From: Brenneria alni
Lineage (GTDB): Bacteria > Pseudomonadota > Gammaproteobacteria > Enterobacterales > Enterobacteriaceae
Direction: 5' to 3'
NCBI RefSeq assembly: GCF_003666245.1
Contig: NZ_MJLZ01000007.1
Coordinates: 51,475 to 115,474 of the forward strand
DNA length: 64,000 nt
The position numbers were made by a program, and so were the translations under genes. The first letter of the stretch is position 1. Each line of letters begins with the position of its first letter. The notes below the pieces were generated by a model. It saw only the letters and a program-made list of their open reading frames with translations. It was not told the DNA's origin and made no database searches. Positions 49,718-60,500 of this stretch are shown in pieces.

Positions 49718-51976
49718 ATGATGACGAGAAAAATAACCTGGTTTACCGCCCTTGCTTTAGGCATCAGTTCATTTTCTGCGGCAGCCATAACGCCGGCCCC
49801 AGAGACAGCGCTGGCTGTAGCGCAGGACACCAACGCGCCAATACGGGATGTGACGCTTCTGTTTGCAAAAATCGCCCCCGCGCCGGGCGCCTTTTCCCTG
49901 CGCGGCACCCGCCCCGACGGGCAAATTGAATTCGGCGTACGCAGTGATGAAGTAGTCACCCAGGCAACGCTCGATCTGGAATTCACCCCCTCCCCGGCGC
50001 TGACCCCCATAGAATCTCACCTCAAGGTTTACCTTAACGATGAATTGATGGGCGTCACCCCCATTACCAATGAACAGCCAGGTAAGCCCAGCCGCCTCCA
50101 GATGCCCATCGACCCACGCTATATCAGCGACTTTAACCGCCTGCGCCTGGAATTTATCGGCCATTATCCCGGCACTTGCGCAAACCCGGCCAACAGCAGC
50201 CTGTGGCTGGAGGTGAGTAAATCAAGTGCGCTTAATTTGCAATTTCAGAAATTGCCCCTGAAAAATGCGTTGTCCCCTTTCCCGGTGCCTTTTTTTGACC
50301 GTCGGGATAACCGGCCACTGACCTTGCCGATGGTGTTTACCCGCCCGCCGATGCTGGCCCAACAGCGTGCGGCGGCGATCCTGGCATCCTGGTTCGGTAG
50401 CCAGGCACAATGGCGCGGGCAATCATTCCCGGTGCTGTTTAACCAACTGCCGGACAGCCATGCCATCGTTTTTGTCACCAACACGCAGCGCCCGGATTTT
50501 CTGCGCGATACGCCCCCGGTCGAGGGGCCGACCGTCTCGATAATCGACCATCCAGACAATCCTTATATCAAACTGCTGCTGGTGCAGGGCCGGGATGACA
50601 ACGATCTGATCACCGCCGTGCAAGGGATCACGCAAGGGAACATCCTGTTTCGCGGGCAGAGCGTCGTCATTGATAAGGTTGAGCAACTGGCGCCACGCCA
50701 GCCTTACGATGCCCCGAACTGGGTTCGAACCAACCACCCGATGACCTTTGCCGAACTCCAGCAATATGAAGGACAGCTACAAACCAGCGGCATCGCACCC
50801 TATCCTATTTCGCTGAACCTGAACCTACCGCCTGACCTTTTTCTGATCCGCAGTCAGGGCATCGATATACGTCTGAAATATCGTTATACCGCACCGCAAA
50901 TCAAAGACGGCTCGCGCCTGAGCGTGAATTTAAATAACCAGTTTGTGCAGGCGTTTTCCCTGATGCCGGAACACGATCAGAATTCATTGTTGCTGCGCCT
51001 GCCATTAACCCAGGGATTATGGGATTCGGATAAAAACCTGACTATCCCGGCGTTAAAACTGGGAGCAAACAATCAACTGCGCTTTGATTTCAACTACACC
51101 ACACTACTTGCCAGCGGAACCGCAGAGCGTTGCGAAACCTATACTCCCACCGTTAACTATGCGGTGATTGACGGCAACTCAACGATCAATTTTTCCGGCT
51201 ATCGTCACTTTATCGCCATGCCGGATCTGCGCGCATTTGTTAATGCGGGCTACCCCTTCAGCCGTCTGGCGGATTTGTCGCAAACGCTGGTGCTCGTCAA
51301 CAAACAGCCTACGCCCGCACAGGTGAGTGCGCTGCTGAATGCGCTAGGGAATATCGGTGCGCAAACCGGTTACCCGGCCTTGTCCGTACAACTGAGCGAT
51401 GACTGGACACAAGCCGGGCAGCGGGATACCGATATCCTGATGATCGGTTCCATTCCACCGGAACTGCGCGACGATGACAAAATCAATCTGCTGGTGGATG
51501 CAACCCAAAGCTGGGTAAAACAGCCGATCCGCCAGAGCGCGATACCAGACGCGGGTTTACCAGAAGAAGATGCCAGGGCGGACAGTAAAACGAGCATCCG
51601 CTCTGAAAGCCCGATGTCCGCTATCATCGGTATTCAGTCTCCCTTTCATGCTCAACGCAGTATCGTGGCGCTGCTGGCAGATAGCCCACAGGGCTATGCG
51701 TTATTGAATAACGCCCTGATCGATACGGGAAAACGCGCCGCCCTGTTCGGTTCGGTCGCGGTTATCCGTGAGTCTGGCGTTAACAGTTTACGCGTTGGCG
51801 ATATTTATTATGTTGGCCACCTGCCGTGGTGGGAGAGAATCTGGCATATGCTGGCGCCCCACCCGGTAGCGCTGGCGATCATTTCCATTCTAACCGTCAT
51901 CATCGTCGCCTGGTTATTGTGGCGGGTACTGAAACTGTTCAGCCGTCGCCGCCTGTCGCCTGATGAAAGGGATTAA
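49718..51976 (+). CDS. bcsB: Cellulose synthase periplasmic subunit BcsB
   Basis: BcsB is the periplasmic carbohydrate-binding partner, anchored by a C-terminal TM helix (about residues 715-740) that activates BcsA and guides the glucan. ATG 49718 begins a Sec signal peptide (KITWFTALALGISSFSAAA) and gives about 752 residues. YPGTCANPANSSLWL, ASWFGSQAQWRGQ and FINFSGYRHF-like blocks match E. coli BcsB. An in-frame start at 49571 inside bcsA is rejected. bcsC begins 5 bp after its stop, with no bcsZ between. Confidence 0.95.
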   Translation: MMTRKITWFTALALGISSFSAAAITPAPETALAVAQDTNAPIRDVTLLFAKIAPAPGAFSLRGTRPDGQIEFGVRSDEVVTQATLDLEFTPSPALTPIESHLKVYLNDELMGVTPITNEQPGKPSRLQMPIDPRYISDFNRLRLEFIGHYPGTCANPANSSLWLEVSKSSALNLQFQKLPLKNALSPFPVPFFDRRDNRPLTLPMVFTRPPMLAQQRAAAILASWFGSQAQWRGQSFPVLFNQLPDSHAIVFVTNTQRPDFLRDTPPVEGPTVSIIDHPDNPYIKLLLVQGRDDNDLITAVQGITQGNILFRGQSVVIDKVEQLAPRQPYDAPNWVRTNHPMTFAELQQYEGQLQTSGIAPYPISLNLNLPPDLFLIRSQGIDIRLKYRYTAPQIKDGSRLSVNLNNQFVQAFSLMPEHDQNSLLLRLPLTQGLWDSDKNLTIPALKLGANNQLRFDFNYTTLLASGTAERCETYTPTVNYAVIDGNSTINFSGYRHFIAMPDLRAFVNAGYPFSRLADLSQTLVLVNKQPTPAQVSALLNALGNIGAQTGYPALSVQLSDDWTQAGQRDTDILMIGSIPPELRDDDKINLLVDATQSWVKQPIRQSAIPDAGLPEEDARADSKTSIRSESPMSAIIGIQSPFHAQRSIVALLADSPQGYALLNNALIDTGKRAALFGSVAVIRESGVNSLRVGDIYYVGHLPWWERIWHMLAPHPVALAIISILTVIIVAWLLWRVLKLFSRRRLSPDERD

Positions 51977-51981
51977 AACCC

Positions 51982-54900
51982 ATGCTGAGATACCCGATGC
52001 TCGGCCTGTTCCCTTTATATCTGGCCGTCATCCCGCTGGCGCAAAGCGCTGAAGCCGTTTCACCCGAACAGTTTCTGATGGAGCAGGTACGTTTAGGGGA
52101 AGCCCTCTATAAAGACGATCTGGTCGATCAGTCACTTTACCGTCTGGCGCTGATCGATCCGAACAACCCGGAGGTTTTGGCCGCACGGCTACGTCTGGCG
52201 CTGCGTCAGGACGATCAGCCGCTGGCTCGTCAACAGTTGGAAAAACTGAGAGCGGTCGCGCCGGATTCAGCGATTTATCGTCAGGCTGAAATGAGTCTGG
52301 CGCTGACGCAGGGAGATGCCCGGCAGCAGTTACAGCAGGCCCGTTTGTTATTCACCGCTGGCCGTTATACCGAAGCCAAAGCGCAGTACGATGCGCTGTT
52401 TCACGGCGAGCCGCCCACTCTCGATCTCAGCGTGGAATACTGGCGTCTGGTTGCGCGTTTGCCCGATCAGGAAATGGCGGCGACTAAACAACTGGAAACG
52501 TTGGATCAGCGTTATCCCGGCAACGTGCCGTTACGCCTCGCGCTGGCACGCCTGTTATTCAGCCAGAACCGCGACCAACAGGCTTACGAGATACTGCAAC
52601 AACTCGCGTCTGATCCCGGCGGGAGCGACCCCGCCGCCGCCCTGTGGCTGGAAATTATCGGCAGAAGGGACGTCACGCCGCAAAGTGTTGCGTCATTAAA
52701 CCGCTTTCTGGCGGTATTTGGGGAAAGTGAGCGGGCCGAAGCTGCGCGCACGAAGCTAAACCAACAGCAAACTATGCTGGCCGATCCGGCTTATCAGGCC
52801 AGGCTGCGTGGTCTGGCGCAAATAGAAAGCGGCGGCGGAGACATTGCCACTATCAGCGATCTCAACAAGGCGTTAGCCGCATCACCAAACGACCCTGAAC
52901 TGATCGGCGCAATCGGCATCGTTTACCTGCGAGCCGGCAATCGGGCGAAAGCGTTAACCCAATTCCAGCAGGCGCTACAGGCCAACACCGAACAGCGTAA
53001 CGCTGAAAAATGGCAAGCGCTGATAAAAAGTACGCGTTACTGGATGACTATTGAAGACGGCAACAACGCGCTGGAAGCAGGCAGTCTCACGCTTGCTCAA
53101 CAAAAATTTCTACAGGCCCGGCAACTGGACAACACCAATGCTTATGCCCTTATCGGTCTGGGTGATGTCGCGCTCGCCCATAAAAACCACCCCGCCGCGC
53201 AACAGTACTATCAGCAGGCCCTAAGTCTTGACCCCGGCAACGGCGGCGCACTACGCGGGCTGGTGAACATCCGCCTGCGGCAATCGCCGGAAAACGCACT
53301 CGCCTATATCAACAGCCTGCCACGCAGCCAGCAAAATACGCTGCGTGATACGCTCAACAGCCTGCAACTCGACATTCAGAAACAGCAGGCCGATCAGCTT
53401 TTTGAACAGCAGCAATGGACGCAGGCCGCCGACAAATACCGTCAGGCACAGCAGCAGGCTCCCAACGATGTCTGGCTGGCTTACCGCTATGCCCAGACCT
53501 TGCGCCGTCTCGGGCAATTTCAGCAGGCGGATAACATGTTGCGGCACATTGCCTCTCAACCCCCCGTCAACGCTGAGAAAAATTATGTGTACGCGCTTTA
53601 TCTCTCTTCCACCGAACGGGACGCCCAGGCGCTGGCACAGTTAAATACGCTGCCCACCGCACAGTGGAGCAGTGATATGCATGAATTGTCGCAACGCCTG
53701 ACGCTGCAAACCACCCTGTCCCGCGCACAGACCATGCGTGACGCCGGTAATGAACCCGGTGCGATAGCCTACCTGCGCCAGCAACCGGCCAATCCGCGTA
53801 TTGATCTTGAACTGGCGGACTGGGCGTTGGCGCGTGGCGAATACAGCGAAGCGCTGGCGGGTTATCAACAGGTCATCGCGCACGAACCACAAAACCCCGA
53901 TGCGCGGCTGGGCGAGATTGAAGCCTTTATCGCACAAGGGCGGTTAGATCAGGCACGGCTGCGCTTACAGCAGCCCGCCGATCAAACCGATAGCACACTC
54001 AACAGCCGGCGGCGGATCGCCAACGCCTGGCAGGCTGTCGGTAATATTCCGCAGGCGGCAACACTTTTTCAGCAGCTTAAAATCGACGCGCAGAACGAAG
54101 CGCCCGGTCAGGACAAGGCATTGATTTACCGCGATACCGCCCGGTTTGAACAACAGCAGTCGCGGCCACAACAGGCGCAACAGGATTACCGACAGGCGAT
54201 GGTTGCCAGCGGCATCACACCGGTTTTGCCACAGGATAACGACGCTTACACCCGGTTGACGCGCAATAATCCTGCGGATGACTGGCTAAAACGGGGGATC
54301 CGCGCCGACGCCGCCGACTTATACCGCCAGCAGGATGTTAACGTCACCCTTGACCACGACTACTGGCGTTCCAGCGGCACTGGCGGCATTTCCAACCTGA
54401 AAGCCCATGACACCATGTTGCAGGCGGACATGCCCTGGAATGACGGACGGGCATTTCTCCGCGCTGATACCATCCAACTAAACGCGGGTTCGTTCTCAAC
54501 CGCCAACGGAACCTATCGTGAAACATTCGGCACCTGTGCAGCACGTGACTGCTCCGGCGGTAAAACGCAGAAAACCAGTGGCACCAGCATTGCCGCAGGC
54601 TGGAAAAATGATCGCTGGGCCGTGGATATCGGCACCACGCCGATCGGTTTTGAGGTGGTTGATGTAGTGGGCGGCGCCAGTTACAGCAGTGACTGGGGGG
54701 CGGTTGGCTGGACTGCCAGCGCCTCGCGGCGGCCAATTTCCAGTTCCCTGCTGGCTTTCGGCGGCGCCAAAGATCCGGGGACTGGCATCACCTGGGGTGG
54801 CGTTCGCGCAAGCGGCGCCGCACTGGGGCTAAACTACGATCGGGGTGAAGCGCACGGCGTCTGGAGCGACTTCAGCGCTCATCAAATCACCGGCAAAAAT

Positions 54901-55452
54901 GTGGCCGATAATTACCGTATCCGAGCAATGGCGGGCTATTACTACAAAATCGTTAATCAGGATAACCGCCGCCTTACCGTCGGACTCAACAACATGTGGT
55001 GGCATTATCAAAAGGATTTAAGTAACTATTCGCTCGGCCAGGGCGGTTACTACAGCCCGCAACACTATTTCTCCGTGGGCGTGCCGGTTAACTACCGCCA
55101 GCGCACCGCAAACTGGTCATGGGAAGTGGGCGGTTCCCTCTCCTGGTCACGCTCATCCTCCAAAGACCAGCGGCGTTACCCGTTATCCGGCCTGGTCAAC
55201 AGCAGCATCAGCGACAGAAACGATATTGAAGCGGGCAGTAGCGGCAGCAGTGGATTTGGCTACACCGTGCGAGCGGTGGTCGAACGCCGACTCGGATCAC
55301 ACTGGACACTGGGGGCCGGCGTCGATATTCAGGAAGCCAAAGACTACACCCCCAGCCACGGCATGATTTACCTGCGCTACTCCGCCGCAGGCTGGCAGGG
55401 CAATCTGGACAGTCCGCCCCAACCGCTGACCCCGTATGCCGATTTCAAATAA
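51982..55452 (+). CDS. bcsC: Cellulose export outer membrane/TPR protein BcsC
   Basis: BcsC carries cellulose through the periplasm and outer membrane. A signal peptide (about residues 1-22) is followed by roughly 750 residues of TPR helices rich in Gln and Ala (for example NTNAYALIGLGDVALAHKNH) and a C-terminal beta-barrel from about residue 800. It has 1,156 residues (E. coli 1,157). AAAGGGAT precedes the ATG. It is the last gene of bcsRQABC; no terminator with a clear U tract was found behind it. Confidence 0.95.
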   Translation: MLRYPMLGLFPLYLAVIPLAQSAEAVSPEQFLMEQVRLGEALYKDDLVDQSLYRLALIDPNNPEVLAARLRLALRQDDQPLARQQLEKLRAVAPDSAIYRQAEMSLALTQGDARQQLQQARLLFTAGRYTEAKAQYDALFHGEPPTLDLSVEYWRLVARLPDQEMAATKQLETLDQRYPGNVPLRLALARLLFSQNRDQQAYEILQQLASDPGGSDPAAALWLEIIGRRDVTPQSVASLNRFLAVFGESERAEAARTKLNQQQTMLADPAYQARLRGLAQIESGGGDIATISDLNKALAASPNDPELIGAIGIVYLRAGNRAKALTQFQQALQANTEQRNAEKWQALIKSTRYWMTIEDGNNALEAGSLTLAQQKFLQARQLDNTNAYALIGLGDVALAHKNHPAAQQYYQQALSLDPGNGGALRGLVNIRLRQSPENALAYINSLPRSQQNTLRDTLNSLQLDIQKQQADQLFEQQQWTQAADKYRQAQQQAPNDVWLAYRYAQTLRRLGQFQQADNMLRHIASQPPVNAEKNYVYALYLSSTERDAQALAQLNTLPTAQWSSDMHELSQRLTLQTTLSRAQTMRDAGNEPGAIAYLRQQPANPRIDLELADWALARGEYSEALAGYQQVIAHEPQNPDARLGEIEAFIAQGRLDQARLRLQQPADQTDSTLNSRRRIANAWQAVGNIPQAATLFQQLKIDAQNEAPGQDKALIYRDTARFEQQQSRPQQAQQDYRQAMVASGITPVLPQDNDAYTRLTRNNPADDWLKRGIRADAADLYRQQDVNVTLDHDYWRSSGTGGISNLKAHDTMLQADMPWNDGRAFLRADTIQLNAGSFSTANGTYRETFGTCAARDCSGGKTQKTSGTSIAAGWKNDRWAVDIGTTPIGFEVVDVVGGASYSSDWGAVGWTASASRRPISSSLLAFGGAKDPGTGITWGGVRASGAALGLNYDRGEAHGVWSDFSAHQITGKNVADNYRIRAMAGYYYKIVNQDNRRLTVGLNNMWWHYQKDLSNYSLGQGGYYSPQHYFSVGVPVNYRQRTANWSWEVGGSLSWSRSSSKDQRRYPLSGLVNSSISDRNDIEAGSSGSSGFGYTVRAVVERRLGSHWTLGAGVDIQEAKDYTPSHGMIYLRYSAAGWQGNLDSPPQPLTPYADFK

Positions 55453-55846
55453 CGATGTGAAACATATCTGGCCCGCCGAAATTATCGACCACCGCCCCTC
55501 TTCAATGCGCGGAGATCAACAGCCCGTTATGTCATTTCCGTCACACCTGATTAACCTCGATAATTGCATTTTATTAACCAGTCCATTGCAATTCACCCAA
55601 CGATGAATTGCAAAACAACTAACTAATAAATATAACTATTTGATAAAAAATACCATAAATCCTTTACCCACATATTTCTCCCGGCTTTTCGACTTTAAGC
55701 AACGGCATGTAGGGCTGCTATCCAAAAAGTCTGTCCTTTTCAGTTAACTCTGCTGAATTTACCTTACCCCTTATTTATCAATAGCAAAGCCTCAGGCCAT
55801 TTGTAATATAGTCACAGATGTAAGTTAACGTAAGGATGCGTTCATT
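55453..55846. other. Intergenic region between bcsC and the TPS locus, with a dyad
   Basis: This is AT-rich and non-coding. A perfect 10-bp inverted repeat TTGCAATTCA/TGAATTGCAA lies at 55586-55595 and 55604-55613 around an 8-nt loop, without a U tract. It may be an operator or the bcsC mRNA 3' structure. The rest presumably holds the promoter of the TpsB gene. Confidence 0.45.
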
Positions 55847-57520
55847 TTGTGTAAATCCATCTGCTCTTTATGCCTTTTTTTGCTGACTATCACCTTCTCA
55901 GCCCTTGCCGCCAGCCCCATCAACCCGACAGACCGTGATTCACTGGAACAACAGCAAAAAGCGCTGCTCGACCAGGCCAGACAGCAGCGTTTATCACTGG
56001 AAAACGCCACCGATCTGCATATCCCGGCGATCGCGCCACCACCAACCACACAAGGCCCCTGTTTTCCTATCCAGAATGTCGCCTTTCGCGGCGCCGAGCA
56101 CCTTTCCGCCAAAGACAGGTCTGTCATTCAGCAACGTTATCAGCACCGCTGCCTCGATCTGACCGCCATCAATAACGCGGTGCGAGAAACCACCAACCGC
56201 TACCTTACCCACGGCTATATTACCAGTCAGGCCTATTTGCAGGAGCAGGATCTCTCCGGCGGTACGCTAACCATCAGCGTTAGCGAAGGCACACTGGAGG
56301 CGATTGAACTTGATGGTGAAACGCCGCAGGCGATAAACATGGCCTTTCCCGATCTGACGGGCCGTATTCTCAATCTGCGGGATCTTGAGCAGGGCATGGA
56401 GCAGCTAAACCGCCTGCCGTCACAGCAAATTACCGTTGATATTCGGCCCGGCAAACAGGCGGGCGGTTCAGTTGCCATCCTGCAACGTGCCGCGCATAAG
56501 ACACCGGTTGAGTTCACCGTAGGTGTGGACAACAGCGGACAAAAAAGCACTGGCCGTGAGCAACTCTTCGCCAATATCGCCTTAGACAACCCATTGCGGC
56601 TGGCCGATCGCTGGTGGCTCTCCGCCAGCCGCGACAGCGCATTCAGCCACCGCTACGGCAGCCGCGCACTGTCCGGCGGCGTATCGCTGCCCTACGGCTA
56701 CTGGACGCTGGCTTATCAGTACGTCTGGAATGACTTCTTTCAGCCAGTTGCCGCAGGCCGCCAGCATTATCGCTATGAAGGTCAAAGCAACACCCATCGG
56801 CTACAGATCAGCAGAACGCTGTACCGGGACGGCAAACAAAAGCTGGCGCTGGAAAGCGCATTAAGCCGCCGCCGCACCGAAAACACGCTGGCGGATGAGC
56901 GTCTCAGTATCAGCAGCCCCTCACTAAGCAGCATCAGCACCGGCTTCAGCTATAGCGCCACGCTGGCAGGCGGCTATTTCACTCTGAACCCGACATTCAG
57001 TCACGGCTTGAGAGCCTGGGGCGCTACCGACGATACCCGCGGTATGCCACGCAGTGAATTCCGTAAATTCGCACTGAGCAGCAGCTATTTCTATCCGCTG
57101 ACGCCCTCGCTGTATTTCCTGACTTCCGCCTACGGGCAAACCACGCCCGATAACCTGTATACCCACCAACGTATTTCACTCGGCGGCGACTATTCCGTGC
57201 GGGGCTTTAAAGAACAGACGCTGACCGGCAACCGCGGTTTTTACTGGCGCAACGAACTGAACTGGCAGTTCGCCACCCTGCCGCTGCTGGGCGACCTGTC
57301 GTTAACCACCGCGCTGGACAGCGGCTGGATTGCAGGTAAAACCGGCAAAGTGGATGGCGGCAATATGACCGGCGCGGCACTCGGTCTGGCCGCCGCCTCC
57401 CGCTCGGTCAATCAATCCCTTTCACTCGGCGTTCCGCTGCATTTCCCGCATGGTCTGCGCCCTGATAACGCCGTGCTTTACTGGCAGATCACCCTGCCCG
57501 TCAGTGCTTTTTTTCATTAA
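55847..57520 (+). CDS. ShlB/FhaC/HecB-family TpsB outer membrane transporter
   Basis: This is the outer-membrane exporter for the TpsA/CdiA-like protein encoded 39 bp downstream. It has a signal peptide (hydrophobic LCLFLLTITFSALAA), an N-terminal helix, two POTRA domains (about residues 70-225; CFPIQNVAFRGAEHL, TLTISVSEGTLEAIELDG) and a 16-strand-type barrel with the VRGFKEQTLTGNRGFYWRNE signature and terminal FFH. It has 557 residues. No in-frame ATG exists. The best start is TTG 55847, ten bases after AAGGA. An out-of-frame ATG at 55836 would reach the same signal peptide only through a one-base shift in the T7 run at 55875-55881. Confidence 0.9.
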   Translation: MCKSICSLCLFLLTITFSALAASPINPTDRDSLEQQQKALLDQARQQRLSLENATDLHIPAIAPPPTTQGPCFPIQNVAFRGAEHLSAKDRSVIQQRYQHRCLDLTAINNAVRETTNRYLTHGYITSQAYLQEQDLSGGTLTISVSEGTLEAIELDGETPQAINMAFPDLTGRILNLRDLEQGMEQLNRLPSQQITVDIRPGKQAGGSVAILQRAAHKTPVEFTVGVDNSGQKSTGREQLFANIALDNPLRLADRWWLSASRDSAFSHRYGSRALSGGVSLPYGYWTLAYQYVWNDFFQPVAAGRQHYRYEGQSNTHRLQISRTLYRDGKQKLALESALSRRRTENTLADERLSISSPSLSSISTGFSYSATLAGGYFTLNPTFSHGLRAWGATDDTRGMPRSEFRKFALSSSYFYPLTPSLYFLTSAYGQTTPDNLYTHQRISLGGDYSVRGFKEQTLTGNRGFYWRNELNWQFATLPLLGDLSLTTALDSGWIAGKTGKVDGGNMTGAALGLAAASRSVNQSLSLGVPLHFPHGLRPDNAVLYWQITLPVSAFFH

Positions 57521-57559
57521 GTCACACACTTACCGCAAAAGGAAAACAAGGAAAGTCAC

Positions 57560-60500
57560 ATGGAAACCTTCAATAACCGCGCCACCCGCGGCCTCAGCTA
57601 TCTGCTGATATATCTGACCGCTATCCAGCCGCTGCACCCGGCGTTTGGCGCGCTGACGCCGGATAGCCCCCGCACGCAGGTCAACCATACCGGCGACGTG
57701 CCGGTCGTCAATATCGCCACACCCAATCGCGCCGGTATTTCACACAACACCTATAAAGACTTCAGCGTCGACACGCCGGGGGCAGTGCTGAACAACAGCA
57801 CGGCAGCCGGTAAATCAGCGTTGGCCGGGCAGCTTGACGCCAACGCCAACCTCAAAGGCAACGCCGCGGGTTTAATTATCAATGAAGTCACCGGAACCGC
57901 CCGTTCCAACCTGCAAGGCAAGGTGGAAGTGTTCGGCGATAAAGCCAACGTGCTGATCGCCAACCCCAACGGCATCACCTGTGACGGCTGCGGCTTTATC
58001 AATACGCCCGGCGTGACGCTCACCACCGGAGCGCCGCAGTTTGACAAACAAGGCGCGCTCGAGGCGCTGGAAGTGAAAAAAGGCAGCGTGGTCATTGGCA
58101 GCAACGGGCTGGACGCCAGTACGCAGGACTATGTCGATATCCTCAGCCGCGCCACCGAACTGAACGGGAAAATCAGCGCCAAAAACCTGTCGCTGACGCA
58201 GGGTGCCAACCGGGTGAGTTTCACCGAGGGTTCGATTACCCCCATTACCGGTGAAGACGCCAAACCACAACTGGCAGTGGACACTAAAGCGCTGGGCGGC
58301 ATGTACGCCAATAAAATCCGGCTGGTCGCAGGTGAGGAAGGCGTCGGCGTCAACCTGGCCGACCTCACCTCAACCCAGCAGGGCATCACACTTAGCGCCA
58401 ACGGCAAGATCCAGTTGGCTGACGTTAATGCCAAAACCGATCTGAATCTGAATGCGCCGCAAGCCGATATCAGCGCGGGCGCGACGGTAACAGCCGAACG
58501 CGATATCACCCTGACCGCAACGACGCTGGATAACAGAGGGACGCTTTACGCCGAGCGGGATATGCGCCTGTTCAGCGATAATCTGGCCAATATTCAGGGG
58601 ACGATTACCGCCAGAAACAATTTATGGATCCAGAAAGACGCGCAGGGAAATAAAGGCCGGCAAGTCGAAAACCGCTCAGGAACCATAAAAACCCGCCGCG
58701 GGGATATGGTCATTCGTACCGAGCAGTTGAATAATGTTTTTAATCAGATAACGGATGAAAAGACCGAGGTTAACGCCCCGGAAGGGCTTGCTTTAGGTGA
58801 AATGCTGGGCTGGAAATTGACGCCTGATGATACCTATATCCGTGTTTATGGCGCACTTGACTTTGACGAACATAAGAACCAGAACTGGTTCGATTTGATA
58901 ACCTTCGCAGCCTTAAACTACGTCAACTTCAAAAGATACCACTACAACACCCTGCTGGATGGCGACACGCCGCAAATAACCTCCGGCGGTAATCTCTATA
59001 TCAACGCCACGGAACTCAACAATATCGTCGGCAACCTCTCCGCAGACCAGAGCCTTTTCCTGACCGGGGACCGGCTGAATATAGAAGGCAGAACATCGGG
59101 TTTTATTAATTTCTATAAAACCTATGAAAATACCCAACTGCCCCTTGTTGCCAGCTTAACAATGGAAAACATCTTTCAGGCTGACAGGCAGAATAATGAA
59201 ACCTATTACTTTACCAGCACCGGTGATGCTATCGTCTGGGATATAAAAAAACACCGGGAAAGCAAAGTCACCGCCAGAGACAGCATCGTCGCCGATTTCA
59301 ACGAGACGATTAATATTATTACGCCCGAGCCCGCAGAGCTGGATAACGCCGATGAGGTCATCGACCCGTTAATTCACTTCAATACGCTATCCGCCGACAA
59401 TATTACCCTTACGGCAAAGAACATCACCAGTACGGATAATCTATACGGCAGAGAAAATATTTCACTGATTGCCGAGGAGAATATCAACCTTAAGAAAAGC
59501 GATATTTCTACCAGGCAGACCGCCTCTCTTCTGGCCGCCGGTCACATCACCGGCTGGCAAAGTAATATCAAGGCGGAACATCTCAATATCGCCGCACGCA
59601 CCGGCGACGTAACCTTCCGCACCAGCGAAAGCCCGCGGTTTTATGGTACGTATGCCCATTACAGCAACGGCGGCGAGGAAAAGAGTTCATTGGCTGTCAG
59701 CGGCGATTTGTCCGTCACTGCGGGCAAAGACCTCTCCCTGAGCAACATCGTCTTCACGCCCGGACGCAATATCAGCCTGACGGCGGGCAAGGACCTTCTT
59801 ATCGAAAACAACCCGGCGTCATTCTCCTACCGGCGCATCAAAACCGCCCTCAGCAATGAACCCCGGCAGGAAAAAGTTGACCTGCCGCCCGCCACTACCG
59901 GTCAACTCAATGCCAGCGATTCAGTTGCGCTCAACGCCAACGGCGCACTGACACTCCAGGGGGCTTCTATCGCCGCAGACCGGGATATTACCCTGAGCGC
60001 CACGCAGCACATTGACCTGACGCCCCGTAAACTCCCTGACAACCTGTCGCGCTATTTCTCCTCATCACGCACGCCCGAACTGCGCAGTACCCTGAACGCG
60101 GGCAACCACCTCAGCCTGTTCAGCGGCACGGACATTAACGGGCAGGCGCTGCACGCCACGGCGGGCAAGGATATCACCGTCTCTGCCGGACGCCGGGTGC
60201 TGATGCCGGCACTCGGCTATTCCGCTCTGGCGGCGGAAAACGACGAAGCGGAAGACAACGATAAAGATGAGCGCCATGTCGTCGCGGAATTACACGCCGA
60301 CAACAAATTAACCGTTACCGCCCAGGATACGTTGCGTACCGATGGCGCGAATTTCTCATCGGGCAATGACATGACATTGAGCGCCAACGGCAGCATGGCG
60401 TTCAATGCCGTCGCCAACCGTCTCTACCAGGCAGGCGACCACGAGCATACTGAATCCATCACCCAGCAGAACACCACGCTGGACAGCGGCGGTGCGCTCA

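Noticed and set aside
51982..54300. Repetitive Gln/Ala-rich sequence in bcsC considered as a DNA repeat or CRISPR-like array
   Set aside because: It is protein-level TPR repetition; no identical spaced DNA repeats were found.
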